From contig JALWZK010000041.1 in assembly GCA_027002665.1 (NCBI GenBank), positions 1-8,423 on the forward strand: DNA of 8,423 bases, in the 5' to 3' direction. A program made the position numbers and the translations under genes. Under the pieces are notes generated by a model that did not search any database, had not been told where the DNA came from, and was given only the letters and a program-made list of their open reading frames with translations. How positions within the stretch are numbered: position 1 is the first letter of the stretch; every line of letters begins with the position of its first letter. The DNA comes from Campylobacteraceae bacterium (lineage in GTDB: Bacteria > Campylobacterota > Campylobacteria > Campylobacterales > Sulfurovaceae). This document shows, one piece after another, positions 1 to 6,143 of this stretch.

Positions 1-12
1 ACTATATATTTA

Positions 13-60
13 TATTGGTTAATAATAATCAACTTACTAAGCTACTATTGGTTATTATTG
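13..60. repeat. Stem-loop and direct repeat upstream of the bactofilin gene
   Basis: The 9-mer TATTGGTTA occurs at 13-21 and again at 46-54, exactly 33 bp apart, about three helical turns. In addition AATAATAATCAA (21-32) can pair with TTGGTTATTATT (48-59) with one G-U wobble, leaving a 15-base loop. A smaller alternative hairpin is TTGGTTA (15-21) against TAATCAA. No T-tract follows, so a classical intrinsic terminator is not shown. It could be the 3' end of an upstream transcript or a two-site operator; the sequence does not decide. Repeats are seen directly; function is inference. Confidence 0.4.
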
Positions 61-63
61 TCA

Positions 64-69
64 TATAAA
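64..69 (+). promoter_or_regulatory. Possible -10 box for the bactofilin gene
   Basis: TATAAA at 64-69 lies 28 bases before the bactofilin start and directly after the repeat element at 13-60, which would occupy the -35 region. There is no recognisable -35 hexamer, as is common in Campylobacterota promoters. In DNA this AT-rich such a box arises often by chance, so this is tentative. Confidence 0.3.
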
Positions 70-97
70 AACATTTAAATTATGAAAGGGGAACAAT

Positions 98-880
98 ATG
101 GCATTTTTCAAGAAAAATGATAGAAGAGAAGAAAAACCTCAAAAGGAGGCTGAAGTTATTCAAACAGCACAACCGAGACCTAAACCAAAACCGAGAACAG
201 AGACTATTATATCAAAAGGTATTAAAGTAGATGGAAATATCAGTGGTAGTGATGTTGTTCAAATTAATGGAATGTTAGAGGGTAACATTACAATAGCAAA
301 TGTGACAGTAGGAGCAAGTGGTATAGTAAAGGGAACCATAAGAGCAGAAAATGTATCGATAGAGGGTGAACTTAAAGGTGAAGTGATATGCGAAGAGTTA
401 GATATAAAGCGAACTGGTAAAGTATCTAATAAGATAGAGTGTGTCAATCTCCTAATTAGTGGTTCAGTAATTGGAGATATTAAAGCTGAAGAGATGATTA
501 CAATCTCCAAAGAGGGTAAAGTTAAAGCTGATAATATTCAAAGTAAAAGGGTTATAATCCACGGAGCAGTAGATGGAAAAGTCTATGGAGAGGATATTAT
601 TGAGGTTGGTCATGACGGCAAAGTTATCACAGATAGATTAGAGAGTAAGAAAGTTGTTGTCAATGGAAAAATAGATGGGAAAATTACAGCATCTCAACTC
701 TTAGAGGTTGGCAGAAATGGATTTGTGCAAGGAGAAATTACCGTTAAAAATATTAAAACCGAAGAGGGTGGACGAGTTATTGGAACAATGGTAACCTATG
801 AGGAGACAAAGCCTAAAACACCATTGACATCTGATGATAATAGTTCAGATAAAGATATTATAGATACAGAACCTGCTTAA
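98..880 (+). CDS. Bactofilin-family polymer-forming cytoskeletal protein, extended form
   Basis: Bactofilins (DUF583) polymerise without nucleotide into filaments, often on the inner membrane face, and organise local cell-wall synthesis or cell shape. Residues about 34-233 form a right-handed beta-helix-like array. The signature (V/I)xGx(V/I/L)xG recurs at residues 56-62, 88-94, 120-126, 154-160 and 188-194, a period of 32-34 residues. At 260 residues, with about 200 in the array, it is roughly twice a usual bactofilin core of about 110. The N-tail (1-33) is charged and ends in a Pro/Lys/Arg stretch, PRPKPKPR (26-33), the sort of tail that binds partners in some bactofilins. The C-tail (after 233) is acidic and low in structure. 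ATG at 98 is preceded by AAAGGGGA (85-92), a good ribosome binding site. No transmembrane segment is visible. It is followed by a hairpin and a separate promoter, so it is probably its own transcription unit. Confidence 0.88.
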   Translation: MAFFKKNDRREEKPQKEAEVIQTAQPRPKPKPRTETIISKGIKVDGNISGSDVVQINGMLEGNITIANVTVGASGIVKGTIRAENVSIEGELKGEVICEELDIKRTGKVSNKIECVNLLISGSVIGDIKAEEMITISKEGKVKADNIQSKRVIIHGAVDGKVYGEDIIEVGHDGKVITDRLESKKVVVNGKIDGKITASQLLEVGRNGFVQGEITVKNIKTEEGGRVIGTMVTYEETKPKTPLTSDDNSSDKDIIDTEPA

Positions 881-889
881 ATATCTTCA

Positions 890-915
890 TTCTCTTCTTT
901 TTTTAAAGAAGAGAA
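890..915 (+). terminator. Perfect hairpin after the bactofilin gene
   Basis: An uninterrupted 11-bp stem is formed by 890-900 (TTCTCTTCTTT) and 905-915 (AAAGAAGAGAA) with loop TTTT, starting 10 bases after the bactofilin stop. The position suits a terminator or a 3'-end stabilising structure. There is no T-tract after the stem on the + strand and the stem is AT-rich, so strong intrinsic termination is not assured. Confidence 0.5.
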
Positions 916-945
916 ATCTACAATCATAGAAAGCTTTTATACTAT

Positions 946-957
946 TTTTGCTAAAAT
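946..957 (+). promoter_or_regulatory. Probable promoter of the tig-clpP-def-ruvX operon
   Basis: TTTTGC followed by TAAAAT (952-957) resembles the Campylobacterota sigma-70 pattern of a T-rich stretch, TG(C) and a -10 box without a conserved -35. Transcription would begin near 964, giving a leader of about 23 bases with the tig ribosome binding site inside it. An alternative -10, TATACT, is at 938-943. No transcript data; the assignment is by pattern. Confidence 0.5.
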
Positions 958-974
958 TCCGAGATTATAATAAA

Positions 975-981
975 AAAAGGA
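975..981 (+). promoter_or_regulatory. Ribosome binding site that fixes the tig start
   Basis: AAAAGGA at 975-981 sits 5 bases before ATG 987. A longer frame open from TTG 948 would place this site inside the coding region and has no comparable site of its own, so the ATG is preferred. Confidence 0.7.
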
Positions 982-986
982 TTGTA

Positions 987-2282
987 ATGGATATTACAGC
1001 AGTAAAAAAAGATACGGCAAATATCTCAATATCAGCAAAAATAGATAGTGCTACAATTGAAAAAAATATAAATAAAATAGCAAAGCAACTTGCAAAGACA
1101 CAACAGATAGATGGTTTTAGAAAAGGGAAAGTGCCTGTTAAAATTATAAAAAAAATTTATGGTGAAAAACTTAAACAGGAGGCTGAAAGCGACGCCATTG
1201 CAGAGATTATAGAGTATGCAAAGAGAGAACTCGATATAAAAGGTGAAGATATTATTGGTGATCCTATATTTGAAAAATATGAAAAAAATAGTGATGGTAG
1301 TATAAATGTTGTAATGACTCTATCTCTAAAACCAACCATTAATATAGAAGAGGAGCATAGTGATATATCAATAGATTATGAAGAGCCAACAGTTGAAGAG
1401 AAGGAGATAGATGAGAAAATAGAGGAGATTCTTAAAGATAATCTCTATTTTAAAGATATAAAAGAGGATAGAGCTTTACAAAATGGTGACCAAGCAGAAT
1501 TTGATTTTGTCGGTAAAGTAGATGGTGCAGAGTTTGAAGGTGGAAGTGCTAAGAATTTTAAACTTGTTATAGGTTCGGGTAACTTTATAGATGGGTTTGA
1601 AGAGCAGATGGTTGGTATGAAGAGAGGGGAAACAAAAGATATTAATGTAAAATTCCCTGAAGATTATCACTCTAAAGAGTTAGCTGGAAAAGATGCTGTT
1701 TTTACAGTTACACTTCACAATATTCAAGAAGAGATTAAAGAGTTAGATGAAGAGATAGCAAAGAGATTACTTCCAAATGATGAAAATGCTACTGTTGAGA
1801 AGGTAAAAGAGCAGGTTAAAGAGTATATTAAGTCTGATAAAATAGTCCAACTATATACTGAAGAGCTTAAACCGAAACTTGTCGAGATATTATTGGAGAG
1901 GTATGAGTTTGATTTACCTAAGAATATTGTAGAGCAGGAGATTGATGAGCAGGTTAATCAAAAGGCTCAAATGATGAGTGAAGATGAGTTGGCAGAGTAT
2001 AAAGATAATAGTGAAAAGATTAATGAGCTTAGAGAGTCTGTTAGAGAAGATGCTATAAACTCTGTAAAGGCTACCTTTTTAATTGACGCACTTGCTAAGA
2101 GAGAAAATATTACAGTTAGTGACCAAGAGCTAACTCAAATAATATATCGTGAAGCTGTATTGGCAAATCGTAATGTTGATGAGGTTATGAAATACTATAA
2201 AGAGAATAATCTCCTTCCAGCTATTAAGATGAGTCTAATTGAAGATAAACTTTTCTATAAAATGTTAGGGTTAAATGGGTAA
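987..2282 (+). CDS. tig: Trigger factor, ribosome-bound chaperone and peptidyl-prolyl isomerase
   Basis: Trigger factor docks at the ribosome exit tunnel and is the first chaperone to meet nascent chains in the cytosol. The product is 431 residues, against 432 in E. coli. The N-terminal ribosome-binding domain carries GFRKGKVP with Phe44-Arg45-Lys46, the same numbering as in E. coli, which supports ATG 987 over the upstream TTG 948. An FKBP-type PPIase domain covers about 165-247 ([11 protein letters not shown] through [16 protein letters not shown]), including the [17 protein letters not shown] segment. The rest is the helical C-terminal chaperone domain, rich in Glu and Lys. It is the first gene of a compact operon; its stop overlaps an alternative upstream clpP start. 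Nothing is truncated or unusual. Identification is very secure. Confidence 0.97.
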   Translation: MDITAVKKDTANISISAKIDSATIEKNINKIAKQLAKTQQIDGFRKGKVPVKIIKKIYGEKLKQEAESDAIAEIIEYAKRELDIKGEDIIGDPIFEKYEKNSDGSINVVMTLSLKPTINIEEEHSDISIDYEEPTVEEKEIDEKIEEILKDNLYFKDIKEDRALQNGDQAEFDFVGKVDGAEFEGGSAKNFKLVIGSGNFIDGFEEQMVGMKRGETKDINVKFPEDYHSKELAGKDAVFTVTLHNIQEEIKELDEEIAKRLLPNDENATVEKVKEQVKEYIKSDKIVQLYTEELKPKLVEILLERYEFDLPKNIVEQEIDEQVNQKAQMMSEDELAEYKDNSEKINELRESVREDAINSVKATFLIDALAKRENITVSDQELTQIIYREAVLANRNVDEVMKYYKENNLLPAIKMSLIEDKLFYKMLGLNG

Positions 2283-2283
2283 T

Positions 2284-2874
2284 ATGAGTTATATTCCGTA
2301 TGTTGTAGAGCAGACAGGTAGAGGTGAAAGAAGTTATGATATATATTCGAGACTTCTAAAAGATAGAATTATTATGTTGAGTGGAGAGGTTAATGACCAA
2401 GTGGCATCAACTATTGTAGCACAACTTCTATTCTTAGAGGCACAAGATCCGGATAAAGATATATATCTCTATATTAATTCACCCGGTGGTGTAATAACTT
2501 CAGGATTATCAATCTATGATACAATGAACTATATTAAACCGGATGTGATAACAATATGTATTGGTCAAGCCGCATCTATGGGTGCCTTTTTGCTCTCCTC
2601 TGGAGCTAAGGGTAAAAGATATGCTCTTCCAAATGCAAGAATTATGATACATCAACCATCAGGTGGTGCTCAAGGGCAATCGACCGATATTCAAATTCAG
2701 GCACAGGAGATACAGAGATTAAAAGATACTCTAAATGAGATAATGGCAAAGAATTGTGGTAAAACTTCAAAAGAGGTAGAGAGAGATACAGAGAGAGATA
2801 ACTTTATGTCTTCACAAGAGGCCTTAGAGTATGGATTAATAGATAAAGTTCTCGATAGAAGTATTAAAGATTAA
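2284..2874 (+). CDS. clpP: ATP-dependent Clp protease proteolytic subunit
   Basis: ClpP is a serine protease that forms a double heptameric barrel and degrades substrates fed by ClpX or ClpA-type unfoldases in the cytosol. With the start at ATG 2284 (N-terminus [10 protein letters not shown]) the protein has 196 residues and the catalytic triad falls at Ser98 (AASMGA), His123 (MIHQP) and Asp172 (ERDNFM), matching standard family numbering. The N-terminus also resembles Campylobacter ClpP (FIPYVIE, from memory). An in-frame ATG at 2275 would add three residues and overlap the tig stop; it cannot be excluded because neither start has a strong ribosome binding site (AGGG at 2267-2270, GGG at 2277-2279). 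The glycine-rich NSPGGV oxyanion region (about 65-70) is intact. No clpX lies beside it in the window. Translation is probably coupled to tig. Confidence 0.97.
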   Translation: MSYIPYVVEQTGRGERSYDIYSRLLKDRIIMLSGEVNDQVASTIVAQLLFLEAQDPDKDIYLYINSPGGVITSGLSIYDTMNYIKPDVITICIGQAASMGAFLLSSGAKGKRYALPNARIMIHQPSGGAQGQSTDIQIQAQEIQRLKDTLNEIMAKNCGKTSKEVERDTERDNFMSSQEALEYGLIDKVLDRSIKD

Positions 2875-2883
2875 AGGTCTATA

Positions 2884-3411
2884 ATGGTGCGTGATATAGT
2901 TATCTATCCCGATAAGAGATTAAAAGTTGTATCCAAAGAGGTTACATCTTTTGATAGTGAGCTACACACCCTATTAGATGACATGTATGATACTATGATT
3001 AGTAAAAAGGGTGTAGGGTTGGCTGCCATTCAGATAGCTGTTCCTAAGAGGGTATTAATTATCAATATTCCATTAGATGATGAGAATGGCAAAGATGAAC
3101 AGCCAAGAGAGAACACCTTAGAGATTATTAATCCTGTAATAGTTGAGAAATCTGGTATAAATAGACATCAAGAGGGGTGTTTAAGTGTTCCCGGTATATA
3201 TGAAAATATTGAGAGGGCAAAATATGTGCAGATTGAGTATCAAGACCGTTATGGTAAAAAGTGTAAAATAGAGGATGATGGATTTCTATCAATAGCACTT
3301 CAACATGAGATAGACCACCTCAATGGGAAACTTTTTATAGAAAAACTCTCTTTTATTAAACGAAAAAAGTTTGAAAAAGAGTGGAAAAAGAGAAGAAAAA
3401 ATACCCTTTAA
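2884..3411 (+). CDS. def: Peptide deformylase
   Basis: Peptide deformylase removes the formyl group from the initiator methionine of nascent proteins, using a divalent metal, usually Fe(II). All three family motifs are intact: GVGLAAIQ (residues 43-50), EGCLS (97-101) and QHEIDH (140-145). Cys99, His141 and His145 are the metal ligands and Glu142 is the catalytic acid/base. The length, 175 residues, is typical. Between motifs 1 and 2 there is a somewhat charged insertion (NIPLDDENGKDEQPRE, about 61-76), also typical of Campylobacterota versions. The C-terminus (about 155-172) is very basic. AAAGG at 2873-2877 lies 6 bases before ATG 2884 and overlaps the clpP stop. It belongs functionally with trigger factor, both acting at the ribosome exit. 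Confidence 0.97.
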   Translation: MVRDIVIYPDKRLKVVSKEVTSFDSELHTLLDDMYDTMISKKGVGLAAIQIAVPKRVLIINIPLDDENGKDEQPRENTLEIINPVIVEKSGINRHQEGCLSVPGIYENIERAKYVQIEYQDRYGKKCKIEDDGFLSIALQHEIDHLNGKLFIEKLSFIKRKKFEKEWKKRRKNTL

Positions 3412-3415
3412 ATAT

Positions 3416-3814
3416 ATGAGAATAGCCTGTGTAGATGTAGGACTTAAGCGAATAGGGTTATCCCTATGCTTAGATAGGAAAATTGTATTTCCTCAAAATG
3501 CAATTATAAGAAAAAATCGTAAACAGGCCTCAAGAGATTTACAAGCTTTCCTATATGAGTGGGAGATAGATACTCTAATTGTAGGCTTACCAAGAGGCTC
3601 ATATACCCAAGATGAGATGGAGAGAAGGATAAAACATTTTATCTCCCTACTCAACTTAGAGGGTATAGAGGTTATATATCAAAATGAGGAATACTCTTCA
3701 ATAGAGGCACAGGAGATAACAAAAGGGGTCTTTCGACATAGAAGAGATGGAAAAATAGACTCCATCGCATCTAAGATTATCTTAGAGAGGTGGTTAAGTG
3801 AAAACTCTCTCTAA
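3416..3814 (+). CDS. ruvX: RuvX/YqgF-family nuclease (putative pre-16S rRNA processing or Holliday junction nuclease)
   Basis: This RNase H-fold family is implicated in 16S rRNA 5'-end maturation (YqgF) and in Holliday junction cleavage (RuvX). The 132-residue protein shows DVGLKRIG (Asp7, first acidic residue), LIVGLPRG (54-61), NEEYSS (Glu91, where the family has DERLT/S) and DSIAS (Asp115, where many have DAxAA). The pattern RKNRKQA...RRIKHFISLL is shared with Campylobacter RuvX as I recall it. ATG 3416 is preferred over the TTG at 3371 that opens the frame inside def, because the family begins directly with the Asp-bearing beta strand. It starts 4 bases after the def stop with no clear ribosome binding site, so reinitiation from def is likely. 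Its TAA stop shares bases with the stop of the convergent acyltransferase gene. Confidence 0.9.
   Translation: MRIACVDVGLKRIGLSLCLDRKIVFPQNAIIRKNRKQASRDLQAFLYEWEIDTLIVGLPRGSYTQDEMERRIKHFISLLNLEGIEVIYQNEEYSSIEAQEITKGVFRHRRDGKIDSIASKIILERWLSENSL
3782..3814. repeat. Inverted repeat spanning the convergent stop codons
   Basis: TTAGAGAG (3782-3789) and CTCTCTAA (3807-3814) form a perfect 8-bp stem, with one extra G-T pair, around a loop of about 16 bases. The right arm contains the overlapping stop codons of ruvX (+) and the acyltransferase gene (-). The two genes leave no intergenic space, so any structure ending either transcript must lie within coding sequence, and this is the best candidate here. 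There is no T-tract on either side. Confidence 0.4.
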
Positions 3815-4434
3815 ATCGTATATCTACTCATGGCCGACTGAAGATATTTTTTTGCCTCACTTTTACTTATATTATTGATATTTATAATCTGATGGTATAT
3901 TGTAAGACTACTAAACGGTTTAGGTATAGTAAATCTATCCCAACTCTTAAGTTGCCAATATGATGATGAGTTATAGCTTATTACCATAATTGGAAGTTTA
4001 GATTTTAGAGCCAATGCCACTGCACCATCACTCATACTATGTCTCGGTCCCCTGGGACCATCTGGAGTTAAAAGAATATTCTCTCCATCTTTTAATTTTT
4101 TGATAGAGTTTATTAAAGCACCCCTTGCACCTCTTGATGATGAGCCTCTAATTGGTAAGATATTAAAATATCCCAACACCCTCTTAATAATATCTCCGTC
4201 GAAATGGTGACTAATAATAGCTGAAGTCTTCTCTGTCGGTTTTAGTTTTCTATATACCTGTGGAGAGATTAAAAGCTCTCCATGCCAACTTACAGCTATA
4301 AGTTGAGAATCTATCTTCTCATCTATAAAGTTATACTTTTTTCTATATGTAAACCATAATATACGCATAATAAGATATATTAAAACCGGAACAATATTAA
4401 TAGATATTTTTCTCAATATATCTTTTCTACTCAA
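3811..4434 (-). CDS. DUF374 lysophospholipid acyltransferase-like membrane protein
   Basis: DUF374 proteins are related to the LPLAT acyltransferases that add acyl chains to lysophospholipids or lipid A precursors; the exact substrate is unknown here. The protein has 207 residues. A hydrophobic segment at about 11-30 suggests an N-terminal membrane anchor. Family motifs follow in order: WHGE (50-53), SHHFDGD (75-81), RGSSSRG (96-102) and the strongly conserved DGPRGPR (125-131), followed by a conserved [17 protein letters not shown] segment. The start is a TTG at 4434-4432, overlapping the TGA stop of miaB (4433-4431) as TTGA. A strong GGAGGG (4452-4447) lies 12 bases upstream inside miaB, a little far but consistent with coupling. 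No closer ATG exists that keeps the anchor. It is the last gene of its operon and ends tail to tail with ruvX. Confidence 0.85.
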   Translation of the reverse strand: MSRKDILRKISINIVPVLIYLIMRILWFTYRKKYNFIDEKIDSQLIAVSWHGELLISPQVYRKLKPTEKTSAIISHHFDGDIIKRVLGYFNILPIRGSSSRGARGALINSIKKLKDGENILLTPDGPRGPRHSMSDGAVALALKSKLPIMVISYNSSSYWQLKSWDRFTIPKPFSSLTIYHQIININNISKSEAKKYLQSAMSRYTI

Positions 4435-5732
4435 TTTATAACTTCACCCTCCAATGCCCATCTTGCACTCTTTGTAACTTTTACATCTTTAATCTCTCCG
4501 AGAAGCTCCTCACTCCCATTTACAAAAAATAGTTTTCCATCATCACTTCGTCCGGAGATTTTTCCTCCCGATTTTAACTCATCAAAATATACAGAGTAAA
4601 CTTTTCCCACTTGAGAACTCATAATCTCATCTAATATCTCTTTATGTCTATTTTGAAGTATCTTCAATCTCTCTGATGCCACCTCATCAGGTATCTGATT
4701 TGGATATGTTGCGGCCTTTGTGTGTGGTCGTGGAGAGTATTTAAATGAGAATAGTTGATTAAATCTAACCTGCTCCAATACATCTAAGGTATCAGCAAAA
4801 TCCTCATCACTCTCATTAGGAAACCCTACAATAATATCTGTAGAGATACTAACTTCCGGGGATAGCTCTTTTACCTTAGCACAGCGATTTAAAAACCACT
4901 CCTTTGTGTAGCCTCTTTTCATATCTCTTAAAACCTTTGTCGAGCCACTCTGTAGAGGAATATGTATCTGTTTACATATTTTGGGGTTAAAAGCAAACTC
5001 TTCTAAGAACTCATCGTCCATATGTAGAGGGTGTGGGGAGGCAAATCGTATCCTCTCCAGACCATTAATAAGAGATATTTTCCTCAATAGCCCTGTAAAG
5101 TTTAACCTCTCACCAGTTGCACTAAAATATTTTCCATAATTATTTACATTCTGTCCCAATAGTATAACCTCTTTGGCTCCACCCTCTACAGCTCTTCTAA
5201 CCTCTTGAACTATTAAATTGGGTGGAATTGAGACCTCTTTCCCTCTCGTTGCAGGAACTATACAGTAGGTGCAGGATTTATCACACCCCATAGAGATATT
5301 TACCATAGCCTTATATCTATTACTTCTATACTCTCCAAAACTGTAATTGCTATCATCATAATCTAAATCGACCTCAACGGAGTGTCTCCTATCTATCACT
5401 TTTGATAATTTAGATACATTTCTTGCACCAAGCACAAAATCAACAATAGGTGCTTTTTTAATAATCTCTTCGCCCAAGTGGGAAGCGGTGCAACCTGTTA
5501 CACCAATCTTAGCATTATCTTTTTTATATTTTCTAAACACACCAATTTCGGAAAATAGTTTAGATACCGGTTTCTCTCTAACACTACATGTATTTATAAT
5601 AATTAAATCAGCTTCACTAATTTCAGAGGTTAATTTATAAGGCTCTCTCTTATTGAGTTCTGCAATAATATGTTCGCTATCTCGAACATTCATGGCACAC
5701 CCTAGCGTCTTTATGTAAAGTTTCTTACTCAT
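4431..5732 (-). CDS. miaB: tRNA (N6-isopentenyl adenosine-37-C2)-methylthiotransferase MiaB
   Basis: MiaB is a radical-SAM enzyme that adds a methylthio group to i6A37 in tRNAs reading UNN codons, improving codon pairing and frame keeping. The 433-residue protein has all three domains. The N-terminal UPF0004 domain has cluster cysteines at 12 (LGCAMN), 49 (NTCSVR) and 81 (TGCTA). The radical-SAM core has CDKSCTYC (Cys150, Cys154, Cys157) binding the SAM cluster, and IIVGFPNE later in the barrel. The C-terminal TRAM RNA-binding domain covers about 373-431. NTCSVREKP and the overall length favour MiaB over RimO or MtaB. ATG 5732-5730 overlaps the upstream gene's TGA stop as ATGA, with no strong ribosome binding site, so translation is probably coupled to the HP0268-like gene. 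No miaA is present in the window. Confidence 0.96.
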   Translation of the reverse strand: MSKKLYIKTLGCAMNVRDSEHIIAELNKREPYKLTSEISEADLIIINTCSVREKPVSKLFSEIGVFRKYKKDNAKIGVTGCTASHLGEEIIKKAPIVDFVLGARNVSKLSKVIDRRHSVEVDLDYDDSNYSFGEYRSNRYKAMVNISMGCDKSCTYCIVPATRGKEVSIPPNLIVQEVRRAVEGGAKEVILLGQNVNNYGKYFSATGERLNFTGLLRKISLINGLERIRFASPHPLHMDDEFLEEFAFNPKICKQIHIPLQSGSTKVLRDMKRGYTKEWFLNRCAKVKELSPEVSISTDIIVGFPNESDEDFADTLDVLEQVRFNQLFSFKYSPRPHTKAATYPNQIPDEVASERLKILQNRHKEILDEIMSSQVGKVYSVYFDELKSGGKISGRSDDGKLFFVNGSEELLGEIKDVKVTKSARWALEGEVIN

Positions 5733-5968
5733 TGGACAATGTGAACTTCATATATAAAATCATCATCATTTAAGCCAAATTTAACCTCACGCATATATAC
5801 AGAATACTCTTTATCCTCAAAATACTCAATCAACGCCTTTAAATCCTTATGTGAATTTTCTTTATCAAAATAGAATATAGATTTCTTCTCTAAATCCTCT
5901 TCAATCTTATTTAACTCAACCGTTTTTGGTTTTGTTGTGATTGAAGTTCTTGCCAACTTTAATTTCAT
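5729..5968 (-). CDS. HP0268-family small protein, putative nuclease
   Basis: This 79-residue protein matches the pattern of the HP0268 family, a Campylobacterota-specific group. H. pylori HP0268 has been reported to have DNA-nicking and RNase activity with an SMR-like fold; whether this homologue is a nuclease is inference. Visible features are an N-terminal MKLKLAR strand, an acidic/basic helix (about 19-30), a second helix ([13 protein letters not shown], about 41-53), and the C-terminal signature VYMREVKFG followed by [11 protein letters not shown] (68-78). No membrane segment or signal peptide. ATG 5968-5966 is preceded by AAGGAA (5983-5978) at a good distance. It is the first gene of the operon and its stop overlaps miaB. 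In H. pylori the family gene (HP0268) is also adjacent to miaB (HP0269), and in C. jejuni I recall the same divergence from nusA. Confidence 0.78.
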   Translation of the reverse strand: MKLKLARTSITTKPKTVELNKIEEDLEKKSIFYFDKENSHKDLKALIEYFEDKEYSVYMREVKFGLNDDDFIYEVHIVQ

Positions 5969-6028
5969 AATTTTACATTCCTTAAAAAAAAATAATATAT
6001 ATAAGTTGTTATATTTTTGTTTAAAAAT

Positions 6029-6034
6029 ATTATA
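6029..6034 (-). promoter_or_regulatory. Probable -10 box for the HP0268-miaB-acyltransferase operon
   Basis: Read on the minus strand, TATAAT occupies 6034-6029. Transcription would begin near 6022, leaving a leader of about 54 bases that includes a T9 run (5992-5984) just before the ribosome binding site. It is a perfect consensus box in the right place, but the region is so AT-rich that confirmation is needed. Confidence 0.5.
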
Positions 6035-6037
6035 CCT

Positions 6038-6056
6038 ACTTTACTTAAAGGTAAGT
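6038..6056. promoter_or_regulatory. Imperfect dyad between the two divergent promoters (candidate operator)
   Basis: A 19-bp stretch centred on 6047 has dyad symmetry in 14 of its 18 non-central positions, with outer arms ACTT (6038-6041) and AAGT (6053-6056) and an inner CTT.AAG core (6044-6050). It lies between the minus-strand -10 (6029-6034) and the plus-strand -10 (6062-6067), where both -35 regions would be, so one bound protein could affect both directions. Symmetry is seen; a binding role is inference. Confidence 0.3.
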
Positions 6057-6061
6057 TTAGC

Positions 6062-6067
6062 TATAAT
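6062..6067 (+). promoter_or_regulatory. Probable -10 box for the nusA-tonB unit
   Basis: TATAAT at 6062-6067 is preceded by TTTAGC, the usual Campylobacterota -10 context. Transcription would start near 6074, giving a leader of about 70 bases before nusA. A weak 5-bp hairpin (ACAAT 6098-6102 with ATTGT 6111-6115) lies in that leader. Confidence 0.6.
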
Positions 6068-6130
6068 GCTCCTCTTCAATGCAAGGGATAAATTATCACA
6101 ATAGTAACACATTGTTAAGTTGAAAATTGT

Positions 6131-6135
6131 AAGGA
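6131..6135 (+). promoter_or_regulatory. Ribosome binding site that fixes the nusA start
   Basis: AAGGA at 6131-6135 is 8 bases before ATG 6144. The frame is open from TTG 6120, but that codon has no such site and would put this one inside the gene. Confidence 0.7.
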
Positions 6136-6143
6136 ATAGATAT

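Noticed and set aside
259..510. Open frame of 83 codons on the minus strand within the bactofilin gene
   Set aside because: It is antisense to a clear gene, has no ribosome binding site or family resemblance, and its Ile/Ser/Pro-rich product is what the reverse of a beta-helix repeat gene would give.
948..986. Upstream TTG start for tig adding 13 residues
   Set aside because: FRK44-46 numbering, the ribosome binding site at 975-981 and the predicted -10 box at 952-957 all place the start at 987.
1157..1670. Two minus-strand open frames (1157-1339 and 1476-1670) within tig
   Set aside because: They are antisense to an intact trigger factor with full motifs; composition reflects the complement of Glu/Lys-rich coding sequence.
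6098..6115. Small hairpin ACAAT/ATTGT in the nusA leader as a regulatory RNA
   Set aside because: Only 5 bp of AT-rich stem with an 8-base loop; expected by chance in this base composition.
6079..6123. Possible 14-codon leader peptide (MQGINYHNSNTLLS) before nusA
   Set aside because: It begins about five bases after the predicted transcription start, has no ribosome binding site, no run of regulatory codons and no attenuator structure after it.
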